NCBI RefSeq assembly: GCF_000485595.1
Contig: NW_014577076.1
Coordinates: 846,529-881,011 of the forward strand
Length of the DNA: 34,483 nucleotides
From: Priapulus caudatus
Taxonomy: Eukaryota; Priapulida; Priapulimorpha; Priapulimorphida; Priapulidae
Reading direction: 5' to 3'
Shown here: in pieces, positions 10,401 to 18,842 of the stretch
How the letters are laid out: every line of letters begins with the position of its first letter
Position numbering within the stretch: position 1 is the stretch's first letter
The notes under the pieces: model-generated
The model's input: only the letters and a program-made list of their open reading frames with translations
What the model was told of the DNA's origin: nothing
Database searches by the model: none
Program-made: the position numbers and the translations under genes

Positions 10401-13400
10401 ACAAAAACGATTTGGAATTTGTTTAATTACACGCCGTGAATTTATTCTGGTACTATCGCTACCCATAGATGGGGCGACGAGTCTCTCTTGGAGGGATGTT
10501 CGAGAGAATTAGGCTTAGACTGCCCCGCCGTCGATTTTGTAACGCTCGAGTTACTATAACTTTAGTGTAGCGAGAGATACTTGGCGTAATGAACGTGCGT
10601 CCCAGTCAATTGGACACGAAAGCTGACTGATTTATCGTCTCATCTGGTTTGCCCGCAGCGCCCGCGAATGTTTTTGCCGTGGCAAGATCAAGCCCGCACG
10701 TACACGGTACAGCACACACTGATCATCAGTTCGTTTAGACTGAGCCACTAGCGCACTAGAGACGTGTACAAGATGGCGTTGCGCAAAAGATGCGTTGTTA
10801 CCCGACCGCACTACTACTACTACTACTAGTACTAGTAGTAGTAGTACTACTAAGTTACCAGCACTACTAGTACTAGTACTAGTAACTACCAGGACCGCAG
10901 GAGCTAATAGTAATAGTAATAATGACTAACTCTGTTACTAGTATTAACTAACTTACTAATAATGACGAACCTAGCTCTAGTACTATAGCCGCTTACATTA
11001 ACTGCCGCTGGCGGTTATCTGGCGGTCGAAGCGGTCGTCTGCCAGCGGCAGTTAATGTAAGCGGCTATAGTACTAGAGCTATGACGAACCCTAACCATAA
11101 CCCTAACCTATTATATTGATATAATATTATATTTAGATTGATGTAAATGACATTGGTTTTATTGGCCATGCCATACATACATTGGGGCCCATATAATATT
11201 GGGAGCCATGTTCTCTATCCTTGAACCACTAGTACTACTAGACTACTATACGACTAGCAAGAAACGCTCTTTTAGGGGTTAGAATACCCCTAGGCTATAC
11301 TAGACACAGGCACTTGAAGCGTTTCAATAAAATATATGCCTAACTAAATACGAAATCTATTTACTACGAAAATTGTTCATGTTTCTAGTATAGGCCTACT
11401 CTCTTTCAAGAAGTTGCGAGGTGCAAAGGCTATATATAGACTAGGACTCGCTCCCACCTCGATTAGCCATTGCAGTGACTAAGCTAAGCCGAGAGGTGCG
11501 AAGAGAGTGCCAGTCTATGGGCTATAGGCGGCGGCGGCAGGCGGCGCACTGCTTTCCAACTCCCGTACGAGCCTCGCCATTCGAACGTTGCAAAAACGTT
11601 GCAGCGTTGGGGCGCGAAGAGCGCCGGTAGGTGTTTCGTGATTCTGACAGCCGTTTGCATTACTGGGCAAGGTTCGCGAATGTCAGAATTTCGACAGTCT
11701 TTCTCTGATTTCGCGTCACACAGCTCGGTTACGAACAGATTACTCGGTTACAGTTTTTATAGCAAGTCAACACTGTTGACGTCCCAAATGTCTACCCTCT
11801 GTGTCCCCCACTAAAATTGCGGACTGTTCGCTGCAGCTATGGATCCGTGCGCCCGCCAATTCATTCGCGCGCACGGATCCATAGCTGCCAGCGCTGTTAT
11901 ACTGTCGTTGGACGTTCCCGCGGTCGCGTGCGCCTTGCCGCGGAACTGCGCCGAAAGATCTGCGCTTCAGCGCAATTGGGATCAACATCTCCTTTCAGCA
12001 ACGCTTCTCTAGTATCCCGTCTCATCTGGATTTAATCCAACATGTGCCGCAGAGCGACAGCGCTCAACTGACGTGTACTGTAGCCGGGTATTCTTCTGAT
12101 AAACTCACTGGCAACCGAATCAAGTGCGCCTCCCGCCACCGCGTTTGCGCTCACAGCATATATCTAGGATACTACTAATACAGATCTAAAATCTATGATA
12201 GGCTTTGCTATACAGGTAGTACAGTAATAAAGATACAGCTGTGTAACTTTAATGACTTCATTATTTAACATTTATCATGGATATGCGTCGCGTCGAGCGC
12301 GAGCGTTGTGGTGGGTGGTGGGGAGGGGGGAGGTAGGGAGAGGAGGGTGGGGGCCGGGTGGAGGGGCTCTAATAGCAAAAGCAGTTCAGTCCTTTGTTAA
12401 TAGTCAACAAATCCGTGTTTACCCTTCCTCTTGAGGGTCAAAAGGTTATCAGACACTTACTCTTCGCACGTCAGCGGAAAGCACATTTCATGGTCCTTTC
12501 AATAAGTGATAAAAATGGTAGGTCAGCCGCTGAAACAAAAAAGTTTTGCACTCGGTCCGTTAGACCATGTCCTCAGAAAATGTCTGATATCTGACCTTTC
12601 CCCTACTGCCCTTTGACCTGTGACCTCCAATTTCGCGCTGGTGATGGGTTTCCTCCCATCACACTATACATCGGATATTAAGAGCGTAGACTAAGCCGTT
12701 GAGATTTGTGCCGCCAATTCCGTATTTCCTCCTATATCTTAAGTTAAGGGGGAAATATTCCCCCTCCATTGACACACCTTGACCTTTGACCCTTGACCCC
12801 CAAATTCGACATCCCGAGTCCTTTTCGCGACCCCTCCCCCCCGACGTTCCGAATATCTAGACCGTACGTCGAGCGGTTAAGATTTGTGCCAAACTGTTGA
12901 CGGACGCACGGACGGACGCACGGACAATCATGCGATTCGACAAGCTGCATCTGACTTCGTCAGCTGAGCTAAAAACTGTTGCCTGAATCCGTCGCCAATG
13001 CAGCGCACACGTGGCGATTGTTCAGCGACTCGGCAACAAATATATATGTTTGATATTCCAGCGATGAGTTACTGGCGTCAAAATCACCATCGCCATGCAG
13101 CACACACGTGACGATCTATCGGCGATTCTGTGGCCGGCAACATAATCACCAATACTAGTGATAAAAATTGCCACGCGTGCACCCGGCTTTAGATATTATA
13201 TATAAATTCCTTACCAAGCGTGTCAGGTTTGGTTGTTTGTTCATGCCAGTATCCAGTCTCTTCCCACAGAGTTGTAAGCCTCTCCATGTAAGGGTACACC
13301 TTCCACAAATCGTTTTCGGGGAATGCAAGAGCGGGAAAAACGGAACCAATGGCAACTCTTAACAAGTAAGAGGGCGTCCTGGACGGAATAAATCCTGCCA

Positions 13401-16400
13401 TGTTCATATGCATTCCCTGTACCCTAAACGTAAAACCAATATTAACTAGAGCACTCGGAGAGCGCAGACCTCCGCCAAGGCAGCTGAATTCTCTCACTGT
13501 GAAAAATTGTATTAATTAATTAATTAATTAATTAATTAATTCGATCCGGATCACCATCAAAATGTAATCAATTCTAAGTTACCCCATTTCTGACCTATCC
13601 TAAAAATGTTATTAATTAAAATTAATTAATTAATTAATTGGATCCGGATCACCACCAAAATCTCATCAATTGTAAGTTAGCCTATTTCTGACCTATCCTG
13701 AAAATTTTATAACAATCCATCCATAACTTTTTCAGTTAGGCTGTACACAAACCCACAAACCAACAAACACACGCCGAACAAACACACGCCGGTGAAAACA
13801 TAACCTCCTGCCAACCCCTTGGCGGAGGTAATAACAGACCTATGGACCGAGACATAGCAATTAATAACTGCAGTAACCTTTCTTCACTAACAGACTGATC
13901 TTTAAAAGTAGCGTGGGGTTTAGTAAAGAATAATTATTTAGGCGCTTAAAATTACGTTTCCTTATATGTCCAAAATTTATCCATTCAGTTCGTAATAAAG
14001 CAAGAGTACATAAACTAAGTGTAGTCACGAATATAGTCACTGTCGCCTGTAACGGTAAATACCTGTCAGTACCTCGTAATGGTAACGGTAATGGAACTGG
14101 TAATGGTAAGTACCTGTCAGGATAGTAGAGAGCCATTACGTGTACAATAACAGATCCCCAGTCTCCACCTTGTACGAAGTAGCTCTGATGCCCAAGACGA
14201 CTCATGAGCTTGTCAAAAATCTGTGATGCGTATAGCACTGAGAAACCTGGCAGTGGAAGGCAAGGCATGTAGAATAGGTGAGCATATTAACCGTTAGTGT
14301 ATACAAATGATAGAATACATTGTTACCAAACACTGGAATGAGAAAATTAGGAAAATTAGGTGCAAAGCACATAACCGAATAGCGATTCTTTCGATATTAT
14401 ATTTCTTATTAATGATTAGTGACGTAGCAACATATCAAGTAATAAGTAGCACATTGTGCGGATAATATAGCATTGCAAACATATTACTATAGATAAAAGT
14501 ATAGTGATATAGCAATCGGGAGAATCATTATAAGAACAGTAACAAAACAATAATAATGTCAGGAGTACAAGCATTAAAGATTAGGTGAGATATAACTCGT
14601 GTATTTCTATTAAAGACTATAGGTACTATATAACTCGTGTATTTCTATTAAATTCACTAGGCCTACGTCACGAATTTTCTATGGTAAAATTTGCAAAAAA
14701 ATGTTGCCATTTTTTACATTAAAAGTAAGAACTAACGGTATCGTCAAATTCTTACCTGATAAGATTGTTTCTCAACTAGTTGAAAATCTAAAAAACCTGG
14801 ACGATTTGATATTAATGTTCCCAACAGTAATTGCTTGCTATGGGCTATGTATGAGTCACGAGTGTATGATCACATCGAACAATATAGTAAAACAGGAAGT
14901 ATAATGCAGCAATTTAACCATAAAAAGTGAACAGAATTACTTATATTTTGTGAAAAAGCGACAGGAAGTATAATGCAGCAATTTAACCATAAAAAGTGAA
15001 CAGAATTACTTATATTTTGTGAAAAAGTGGAAATATTTTTTTTATTTTTACTATTTAAAGATTAGGTGAGATATAACTCATGTATTTCTATTAAAGATTA
15101 GGTACTATAACTCGTGTATTTCTGTAGAGTCTAAGATGTATCGTAGACGGTAACTCGTAGATAGACGTAAGAGTTCGTGTAAACGGTGAACAACTTGTAG
15201 CTTTATTGTAAAACACGGTTAGCAGTAGCATACGCACATACCAAGTGACGGTCCGGGTCTCTCCCGTTTCTCTAAAACTGCTCTCTTTTAAGCCGTGAAC
15301 GCGTGTCCGCGTTCCACTGCCTTTCCTGATTTATGGTCTGGCTAGTGGCTGCAATGACGGCTGGGGCCGGGTGACTTATTGTTTGGGGTTCGATACCTCC
15401 TTGACCAGTTCTCGGACTGTCATTACGACTCGCTTATTGCCTGCCCGTTTGCCTTCGGCCTTGTTCTAGAGTCGGGCGAGGCCGTTGCCCGGCCGTTAGA
15501 CCGGCCGTCCCTTCTAACTATGTCGGACGCCATCTGTCGCCCGTCCCTGTTCCCACGGTACGCTATTTCTGCCCCTACCATTTTCTATTAAAGCATTAGG
15601 GTCGATGATATAACTCATGTATTTCTATTAAAGCATTATGCCGTACTAATTAACTCCCCGTGTATTTGTCTATTAAAGATTTAGGCTACTTCTAACTCGT
15701 GTATTTCTATTAAAGATTAGGTGAGATATAACTCATGTATTTCTATTAAAGATTAGGTACTATAACTCGTGTATTTCTATTAAAGATTAGGTACTCTAAC
15801 TCGTGTATTTCTATTAAAGATTAGATGCTGAAGTCACTATAACTCGTGTATTTCTATTAAAGATTAGGTACTATAACTCGTGTATTTCTATTAAAGATTA
15901 GGTGAGATATAACTCGTGTATTTCGATCTGTTAAAGATTAGGTACTATAACTCGTGTATTTCTATTAAAGATTAGGTACTATAACTCGTGTATTTCTATT
16001 AAAGATTAGGTGAGATATAACTCGTGTATTTCTATTAAAGATTAGGTACTATAACTCGTGTATTCTATTAAAGATTAGGTACTATAACTCGTGTATTTCT
16101 AGATTAGGTACTATAACTCGTGTATTTCTATAAAGATTAGGTACTATAACTCGTGTATTTCTATTAACATACCTTTCTTGTGGGCCGCTTCGGAGAACCC
16201 GTATCCTGGAATAGAAGGACAAATTATCTCGAAAACAGGTCATCCTTTTTCCACCGTGAGCCAATGGATCGTAAGCAGCGGGATGATCTTGTAGCAACTC
16301 GCTAGAAGGCTTCCCGCAGCCATGTACCATTAGCAGAGGCGTCACATTCTTGTAACTTGACTTCGGTTTGACGTGAACGAAAGGTACGTTCTATGCCGCT

Positions 16401-16795
16401 TAATTTCGGTGAGAAAATGTTTGTACTTATTCAGTTCGACCTGCGCATTCTTTACATGTATGTGTGCCGCCAATGTTTTCACTACCTTCTTCAACATGTC
16501 CGAATGAAACACATAATGAAACCTAAACCAGCGGTAGCGACTCCGTGTATCTTGTTCTGTCTAGTCTTTCGTACAGATCGGTTATAACCTCCTGCGAGAA
16601 GTTAACCGTAAATGATCTAATCTCGTTATTCTCGGCCAGAACCACTGGGCCTCTTCGCCCACCAGGGCGTTCCCAGCTCCGGCAGAGGTGGCGGAGGGAG
16701 TAAATAGTAAGAAATATTCACCAACAGTCCGACTGCGCCAGTACGGAGCGCAGCCACACACCGACGAGGCAAAGGCAGCAGCACGAAACACGCAT
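7220..16795 (-). CDS. EPHX1-like: microsomal epoxide hydrolase-like gene, downstream tandem copy (exon 1 disrupted)
   Basis: Five exons on the minus strand: about 16795-16173, 14246-14114, 13423-13215, 7886-7658 and 7448-7220. The last four are intact, joined by GT-AG introns, and have the same splice phases as the gene at 28535-32229. They hold the catalytic parts of the alpha/beta-hydrolase: QGGDWGS with the nucleophilic Asp, FPGE with the acid Glu, and GGHFAA with the base His. The protein would hydrolyse epoxides to diols at the ER membrane. Protein identity to the neighbour is moderate in exons 2-5, so the duplication is old. Exon 1 changes reading frame at least four times, so the gene is either a pseudogene or mis-sequenced beside a minisatellite. 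Intron 3 (5.3 kb) is full of repeats. Confidence 0.8.
7658..7886 (-). CDS. EPHX1-like: exon 4 of downstream epoxide hydrolase
   Basis: 75 codons with acceptor TTTTTAG and donor CG|GTACGT. Contains NDSPAGLAAWILEKF, TLDELLHNIMIYW and ITTSMRFYKE, the conserved lid and cap region of microsomal epoxide hydrolases. The phase is 2 at both ends and matches the neighbour gene. Intron 4 is only 209 bp. Confidence 0.9.
8205..8520. repeat. dispersed repeat E, copy 1
   Basis: About 300 bp with a related copy at 17055-17325. Shared landmarks in order are TCTTGACA, GCCGGAT, CGCGAAGCG, TTGAGCAGTTCT, ACTACCCA and GCTTGAAATGCT or GCTAGAAATGCT. The intervening DNA is diverged. The two minus-strand open frames (8126-8404 here, 17050-17316 there) do not conserve protein sequence, so I treat it as a non-coding repeat rather than an exon. 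It lies in intron 3 of the downstream hydrolase gene. Confidence 0.6.
8850..9240. repeat. ACTAGT-rich segment, start of composite repeat A
   Basis: Dense ACTAGT and GTACTA palindromic trinucleotide repeats (8960-9130), then a segment containing TAATGCTAACTAAATACGAA. The latter also occurs in the repeat copies at 11330 and 18130. A second ACTAGT-rich block is at 10805-10960. No coding content. Confidence 0.6.
9487..10195. mobile_element. composite dispersed repeat, copy A, with foldback core
   Basis: Related to copies B (11295-12035) and C (18085-18815). The first part, 9487-9920, is a foldback. Its arms, about 9487-9612 and about 9799-9920, are inverted copies that both contain the AACATAATGTCTCTGTTCG and CCCAGTAATGG landmarks. 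The second part holds a hairpin (9969-9991 with 10007-10029) followed by a conserved GC-rich tail with TTCCCGCGG and CCGCGGAACTGCGCG. No transposase frame is seen. The superfamily is unknown. Confidence 0.75.
10196..10800. other. intronic DNA, nothing recognised
   Basis: Single-copy-looking sequence within intron 3 of the downstream hydrolase gene, between repeat copies A and B. No coding exon, tandem repeat or RNA gene was recognised. Confidence 0.4.
10805..10965. repeat. ACTAGT-rich segment before copy B
   Basis: CTA/TAG trinucleotide runs with many ACTAGT palindromes, then AGGAGCTAATA-type sequence like that at 9075-9085. It corresponds to the upstream part of repeat A and suggests that A and B were once longer homologous units. 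Confidence 0.55.
10972..11081. mobile_element. miniature snap-back element 1 (110 bp, 9-bp target duplication)
   Basis: A perfect 41-bp inverted repeat (10972-11012 with 11041-11081) encloses a 28-nt loop, so almost the whole element is one hairpin. The termini read TAGCTCTAGTACTATAGCC and its complement. It is flanked by the exact 9-bp direct repeat TGACGAACC at 10963-10971 and 11082-11090. A second member is at 26511-26587. A 9-bp duplication with long terminal inverted repeats is typical of Mutator-like elements, but no transposase is present and the assignment is inferred. It lies in intron 3 of the downstream hydrolase gene. Confidence 0.85.
11091..11111. repeat. short CCCTAA telomere-like run
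   Basis: Two CCCTAACC motifs and one degenerate unit directly beside the snap-back element. They match the animal telomere repeat TTAGGG on the minus strand. Similar runs occur at 23385-23400 and 26032-26048. Confidence 0.5.
11295..12035. mobile_element. composite dispersed repeat, copy B
   Basis: About 740 bp, very similar to 18085-18815. It starts with CCTAGGCTATACTAGACACAGG, includes a TTTCAATAAAATA stretch, then the segment with AGGCCTACTCTCTTTCAAG, a GC-rich CGGCGGCAGGCGGCGC stretch, and the CATTACTGGGCAAGG landmark. It ends with the hairpin (11831-11852 with 11869-11890) and the TTCCCGCGG tail. The left half-arm seen in copy A is absent here. No transposase is encoded. Confidence 0.8.
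12036..12300. other. intronic DNA, nothing recognised
   Basis: Sequence between copy B and a G-rich tract, with no feature recognised. Confidence 0.4.
12302..12372 (+). repeat. G-rich tract, possible G-quadruplex
   Basis: Many GGG and GGGG runs separated by short spacers on the plus strand, for example GGGGAGGGGGGAGG, fitting a G-quadruplex pattern. It lies on the non-template side of a minus-strand intron, so the C-rich version would be in the transcript. Confidence 0.6.
12580..12975 (+). mobile_element. probable retroelement 3' region
   Basis: Contains TGACCTTTGACCC-type blocks (12600-12800), a GGACGGACGCACGGAC tandem (12900-12925) and a terminal hairpin (GCATCTGACTTCGTCAGC) that runs into GAGCTAAAAA at about 12971. 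This arrangement, with a hairpin then a short A-rich end, resembles 3' ends of LINE/SINE-type repeats common in marine invertebrates. That recognition is from memory of the pattern only. No reverse transcriptase is present. Confidence 0.45.
13000..13150. repeat. diverged ~100-bp tandem duplication
   Basis: A segment with TCGCCAATGCAGCGCACACG and a later CGGCAAC (about 12990-13037) recurs as TCGCCATGCAGCACACACG and CGGCAAC (about 13090-13142). Both contain a GCCA/TGGC-rich context. It may be an old short interspersed element. Confidence 0.45.
13215..13423 (-). CDS. EPHX1-like: exon 3 of downstream epoxide hydrolase
   Basis: 69 codons, acceptor CGTTTAG and donor G|GTAAGG. Contains VQGMHMNM near the start, FPENDLWKVYPYMERL and EETGYWHEQTTKPDTLG, which are conserved in EPHX1-type enzymes. 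It carries two more codons than its counterpart at 30625-30827. Confidence 0.9.
13505..13835 (+). repeat. ATTA-rich duplicated dispersed repeat with GGCGGAGGTAATAA end
   Basis: Two related copies, each starting with an (ATTA)n run (13511-13542 and 13610-13640) followed by GATCCGGATCACCA and a CAAAAT then TTTCTGACCTATCCT section. The second copy continues through CCATAACTTTTTCAG and CGCCGGTGAAAACATAACC to CTTGGCGGAGGTAATAA. It resembles a widespread aquatic-animal interspersed repeat tail. The family was not verified. It lies in intron 2. Confidence 0.6.
14114..14246 (-). CDS. EPHX1-like: exon 2 of downstream epoxide hydrolase
   Basis: 133 bp, exactly the size of the neighbour's exon 2. Acceptor CCAG|GT and donor GACAG|GTACTTACC. 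Contains FDKLMSRLGHQSYFVQGGDWGS, with the nucleophile Asp in GGDWGS, and ends in YYPDR. A near-duplicate of the donor, GACAG|GTATTTACC, lies 51 nt further into the intron and in frame. Its use would add 17 Leu/Pro-rich residues. Confidence 0.9.
14892..15029. repeat. perfect 69-bp direct duplication
   Basis: Two adjacent copies of a 69-bp unit starting ACAGGAAGTATAATGCAGC (14892-14960 and 14961-15029), virtually identical. The lack of divergence indicates a recent tandem duplication or an assembly artefact. There is no coding content. Confidence 0.85.
15123..15580 (-). mobile_element. probable solo LTR (458 bp)
   Basis: GC-richer than its surroundings and sitting inside a minisatellite unit. 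Read on the minus strand it starts TGGTAGGGG and ends CTTAGACTCTACA, giving the TG...CA ends of LTRs. It has a TTAAAA TATA-like box and, about 70-90 nt downstream, an ACAATAAAGC polyadenylation signal. Flanking bases are ATTTC (15118-15122) and TTTTC (15581-15585), a 5-bp target duplication with one mismatch. The minisatellite unit resumes exactly after it. No internal retroelement region is present, so this is a recombined remnant. The LTR superfamily is unknown; Gypsy-like is a guess. Confidence 0.65.
16173..16795 (-). pseudogene. EPHX1-like: disrupted exon 1 of downstream epoxide hydrolase
   Basis: The ATG at 16795 begins MRVSCCCLCLVGVWLR, resembling the Cys-rich signal anchor of the intact gene. 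The frame then shifts to give LLPPPPLPELGTPWW, shifts again for EIRSFTVNFSQEVITDLYERL, again for NAQVELNKYKHFLTEI, and again for VHVKPKSSYKN and TPLLMVHG. The HGWPGS region is scrambled by single-base indels. The donor G|GTATGTTAA at 16173/16172 is intact. From about 16196 to 16396 the DNA nearly matches the intact gene apart from indels. It is either a decayed exon or uncorrected sequencing error beside the minisatellite. Confidence 0.7.
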
Positions 16796-16956
16796 GGTCG
16801 TAACAGCATATGGTAGTACCTACAATCCGTACTGTTTCTGTCAAATAACCTAAGAATCACTCACATACAAACGGGTACTGCATGGCAGCTAATGATTTAA
16901 AACAACTCTTGTGCAGTGTGTGCATGGTGCGGTCACTCCAAGGGTCGTCACATGAA

Positions 16957-16958
16957 TG

Positions 16959-17022
<64 letters not shown>
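16957..17022. repeat. (TA)n microsatellite
   Basis: An almost pure TA run of about 65 bp with one CA interruption. It lies at one end of dispersed repeat E copy 2. Confidence 0.95.
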
Positions 17023-17026
<4 letters not shown>

Positions 17027-17054
17027 GTTTGCATAGGGTCAAGGTATTATTAGC

Positions 17055-17325
17055 TCTTGACATTCTTGGCAGCCGGATTATTGTCGCGCGAAGCGCGCCA
17101 ACGCCGCCAGGGGCGGCCTCTAATACGGATACGCTGCCACCATTCCATCACCTTCAACGGGTTTACATATATAAGGCAAGCAGCAAGCTCGCTGAGTTGA
17201 GCAGTTCTAGCGATTGGACGACGGATTTGACTACCCATGTAGCTTGACAATTGCTTGAAATGCTTGTATAAGATTTTTGGCGACTCGGGCGCGCTTGGTT
17301 TCCTGTAAAAACACACTTTTAGTAT
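17055..17325. repeat. dispersed repeat E, copy 2
   Basis: Shares ordered landmarks with 8205-8520: TCTTGACA, GCCGGAT, CGCGAAGCG, TTGAGCAGTTCT, GACTACCCA and GCTTGAAATGCT. It is bordered on one side by (TA)n. Non-coding as far as can be seen. Confidence 0.6.
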
Positions 17326-18084
17326 TTTTTCACATCACTGTACATGAGTGTACATTAGTGTAGTGGCGGGCGATAGATGGCGTAACGACGCGATATGCGT
17401 GCGATTTCCCTTCGACCTTTCCTCGAGCCGGCTCGGCTTACGTATGAAAAAGCGAGACTTTGTAGTGTTTAACCCTGAGGTCAGCTGAAACGTAAACTCA
17501 CCGTTCGACGAACGTAAACAGAGAAACGTATTGCGTATACACAGGGGATGGGCATGAGCTTGTGAATAGAGCAGCATGGTGATTGAGTTTAGGTTTTGCA
17601 CTTTTATTACGTGCCTTGCATTCGATGCCACTCGACCATTCAAAATCGTCTCTTCTATTTTTCACAGTTACTTGAAATTGTTACCATAATCCATACATCA
17701 CTATATGTTTGAAAGCTCTCAATTAATCATGGTACATCGTAACAATAACTTATTATAATAGTCTATTATACTATTGTAACTGGCAGGTTCTCATATTATA
17801 ATGCCTACCCTACCCCCATCATTTCACAATTGAAATATATGGCAATTCAATGTCATGTCACAAAAATCAGCAACCCATTTTAGCAAAGTACTATTGTTCA
17901 GTTAGTCATCTTAGCGGTTTCAATGATATACAGCATGGACATTTTAGCTTGCATGCTGTTATTAGCTGCATTTCGATGCTGCATGCTAATAATTGGTACA
18001 ATTCGTGGTCATACATTACTATATGGTATGTTAGTCACGAGTACATTTAAACTACGTGTTACCATAACAGATGCAAGAAACTTT
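17326..18084. other. intergenic DNA, nothing recognised
   Basis: AT-rich sequence between the two hydrolase genes. No exon, RNA gene or strong repeat was recognised. Confidence 0.4.
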
Positions 18085-18815
18085 CCTAGGCTATACTAGA
18101 CACAGGCACTTGAAGCGTTTCAATAAAATATAATGCTAACTAAATACGAAATATATTTACTACGAAATTGTTAATGTTTGTAGTATAGGCCTACTCTCTT
18201 TCAAGAAGGTTGCGAGGTGCAAAGGCTATATATAGACTAGGACTTGCTCCCACCTCGATTAGCCATTGAGTGACTAAGCTAAGCCGAGAGGTGCGAGAGA
18301 GTGCCAGTCTATGGGCTATAGGCGGCGGGCAGGCGGCGCACTGCTTTCCAACTCCCGTACGAGCCTCGCCATTGCAACGTTGGAAAAACGTTGCAGCGTT
18401 GGGGCGCGAAGAGCGCCGGTAGGTGTTTCCTGATTCTGACAGCCGTTTCCATTACTGGGCAAGGTTCGCGAATGTCAGAATTTCGACAGTCTTTCTGTGA
18501 TTTCGCGTGACACAGCTCGGTTACCAACAGATTACTCGGTTACAGTTTTTATAACAAGTGAACACTGTCACGTCCCAAATGTCACCTCTGTGTCCCCCAC
18601 TAAAATTGCGGACTGTTCGCTGGCAGCTATGGATCCGTGCGCCCGCCAATTCATTACGCGCACGGATCCATAGCTGCCAGCGCTGCATACTGTCGTAGGA
18701 CGTTCCCGCGGTCGCGTGCGCCTTGCCGCGGAACTGCGCGAAAGATCTGCGCTTCAGCGCTTCGGATCAAATCTCCTTTCGGCAACGCTTCTCTAGTATC
18801 CCGTCTCATCTGGAT
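18085..18815. mobile_element. composite dispersed repeat, copy C
   Basis: Nearly colinear with copy B (11295-12035), with few substitutions. It runs from CCTAGGCTATACTAGACACAGG through GGCCTACTCTCTTTCAAG to the hairpin (18620-18642 with 18658-18680) and the TTCCCGCGG/CCGCGGAAC tail, ending near CGTCTCATCTGGAT. Copy C is intergenic while A and B are intronic, so the family is dispersed. Confidence 0.8.
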
Positions 18816-18842
18816 AGGGTATATGTATACGATACGTAGCAT

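Larger units (their letters stand above)
14575..16168. repeat. 34/36-bp minisatellite in intron 1 of downstream epoxide hydrolase
   Basis: Unit core CTCGTGTATTTCTATTAAAG followed by ATTAGGTACTATAA (34 bp) or ATTAGGTGAGATATAA (36 bp). A small block is at 14575-14660, another at 15050-15122, and the main block is at 15586-16168. The main array runs to within a few bases of the exon 1 splice donor. A solo-LTR-like insertion splits it at 15123-15580. The sequence between 14660 and 14890 is AT-rich and unremarkable. Confidence 0.9.

Noticed and set aside
13861-14113. Continuation of the exon 2 open frame into intron 2 as coding sequence.
   Set aside because: Homology to the paralogue stops exactly at the GT donor, and the extension is low-complexity Leu/Pro; only the 51-nt alternative donor is worth testing.
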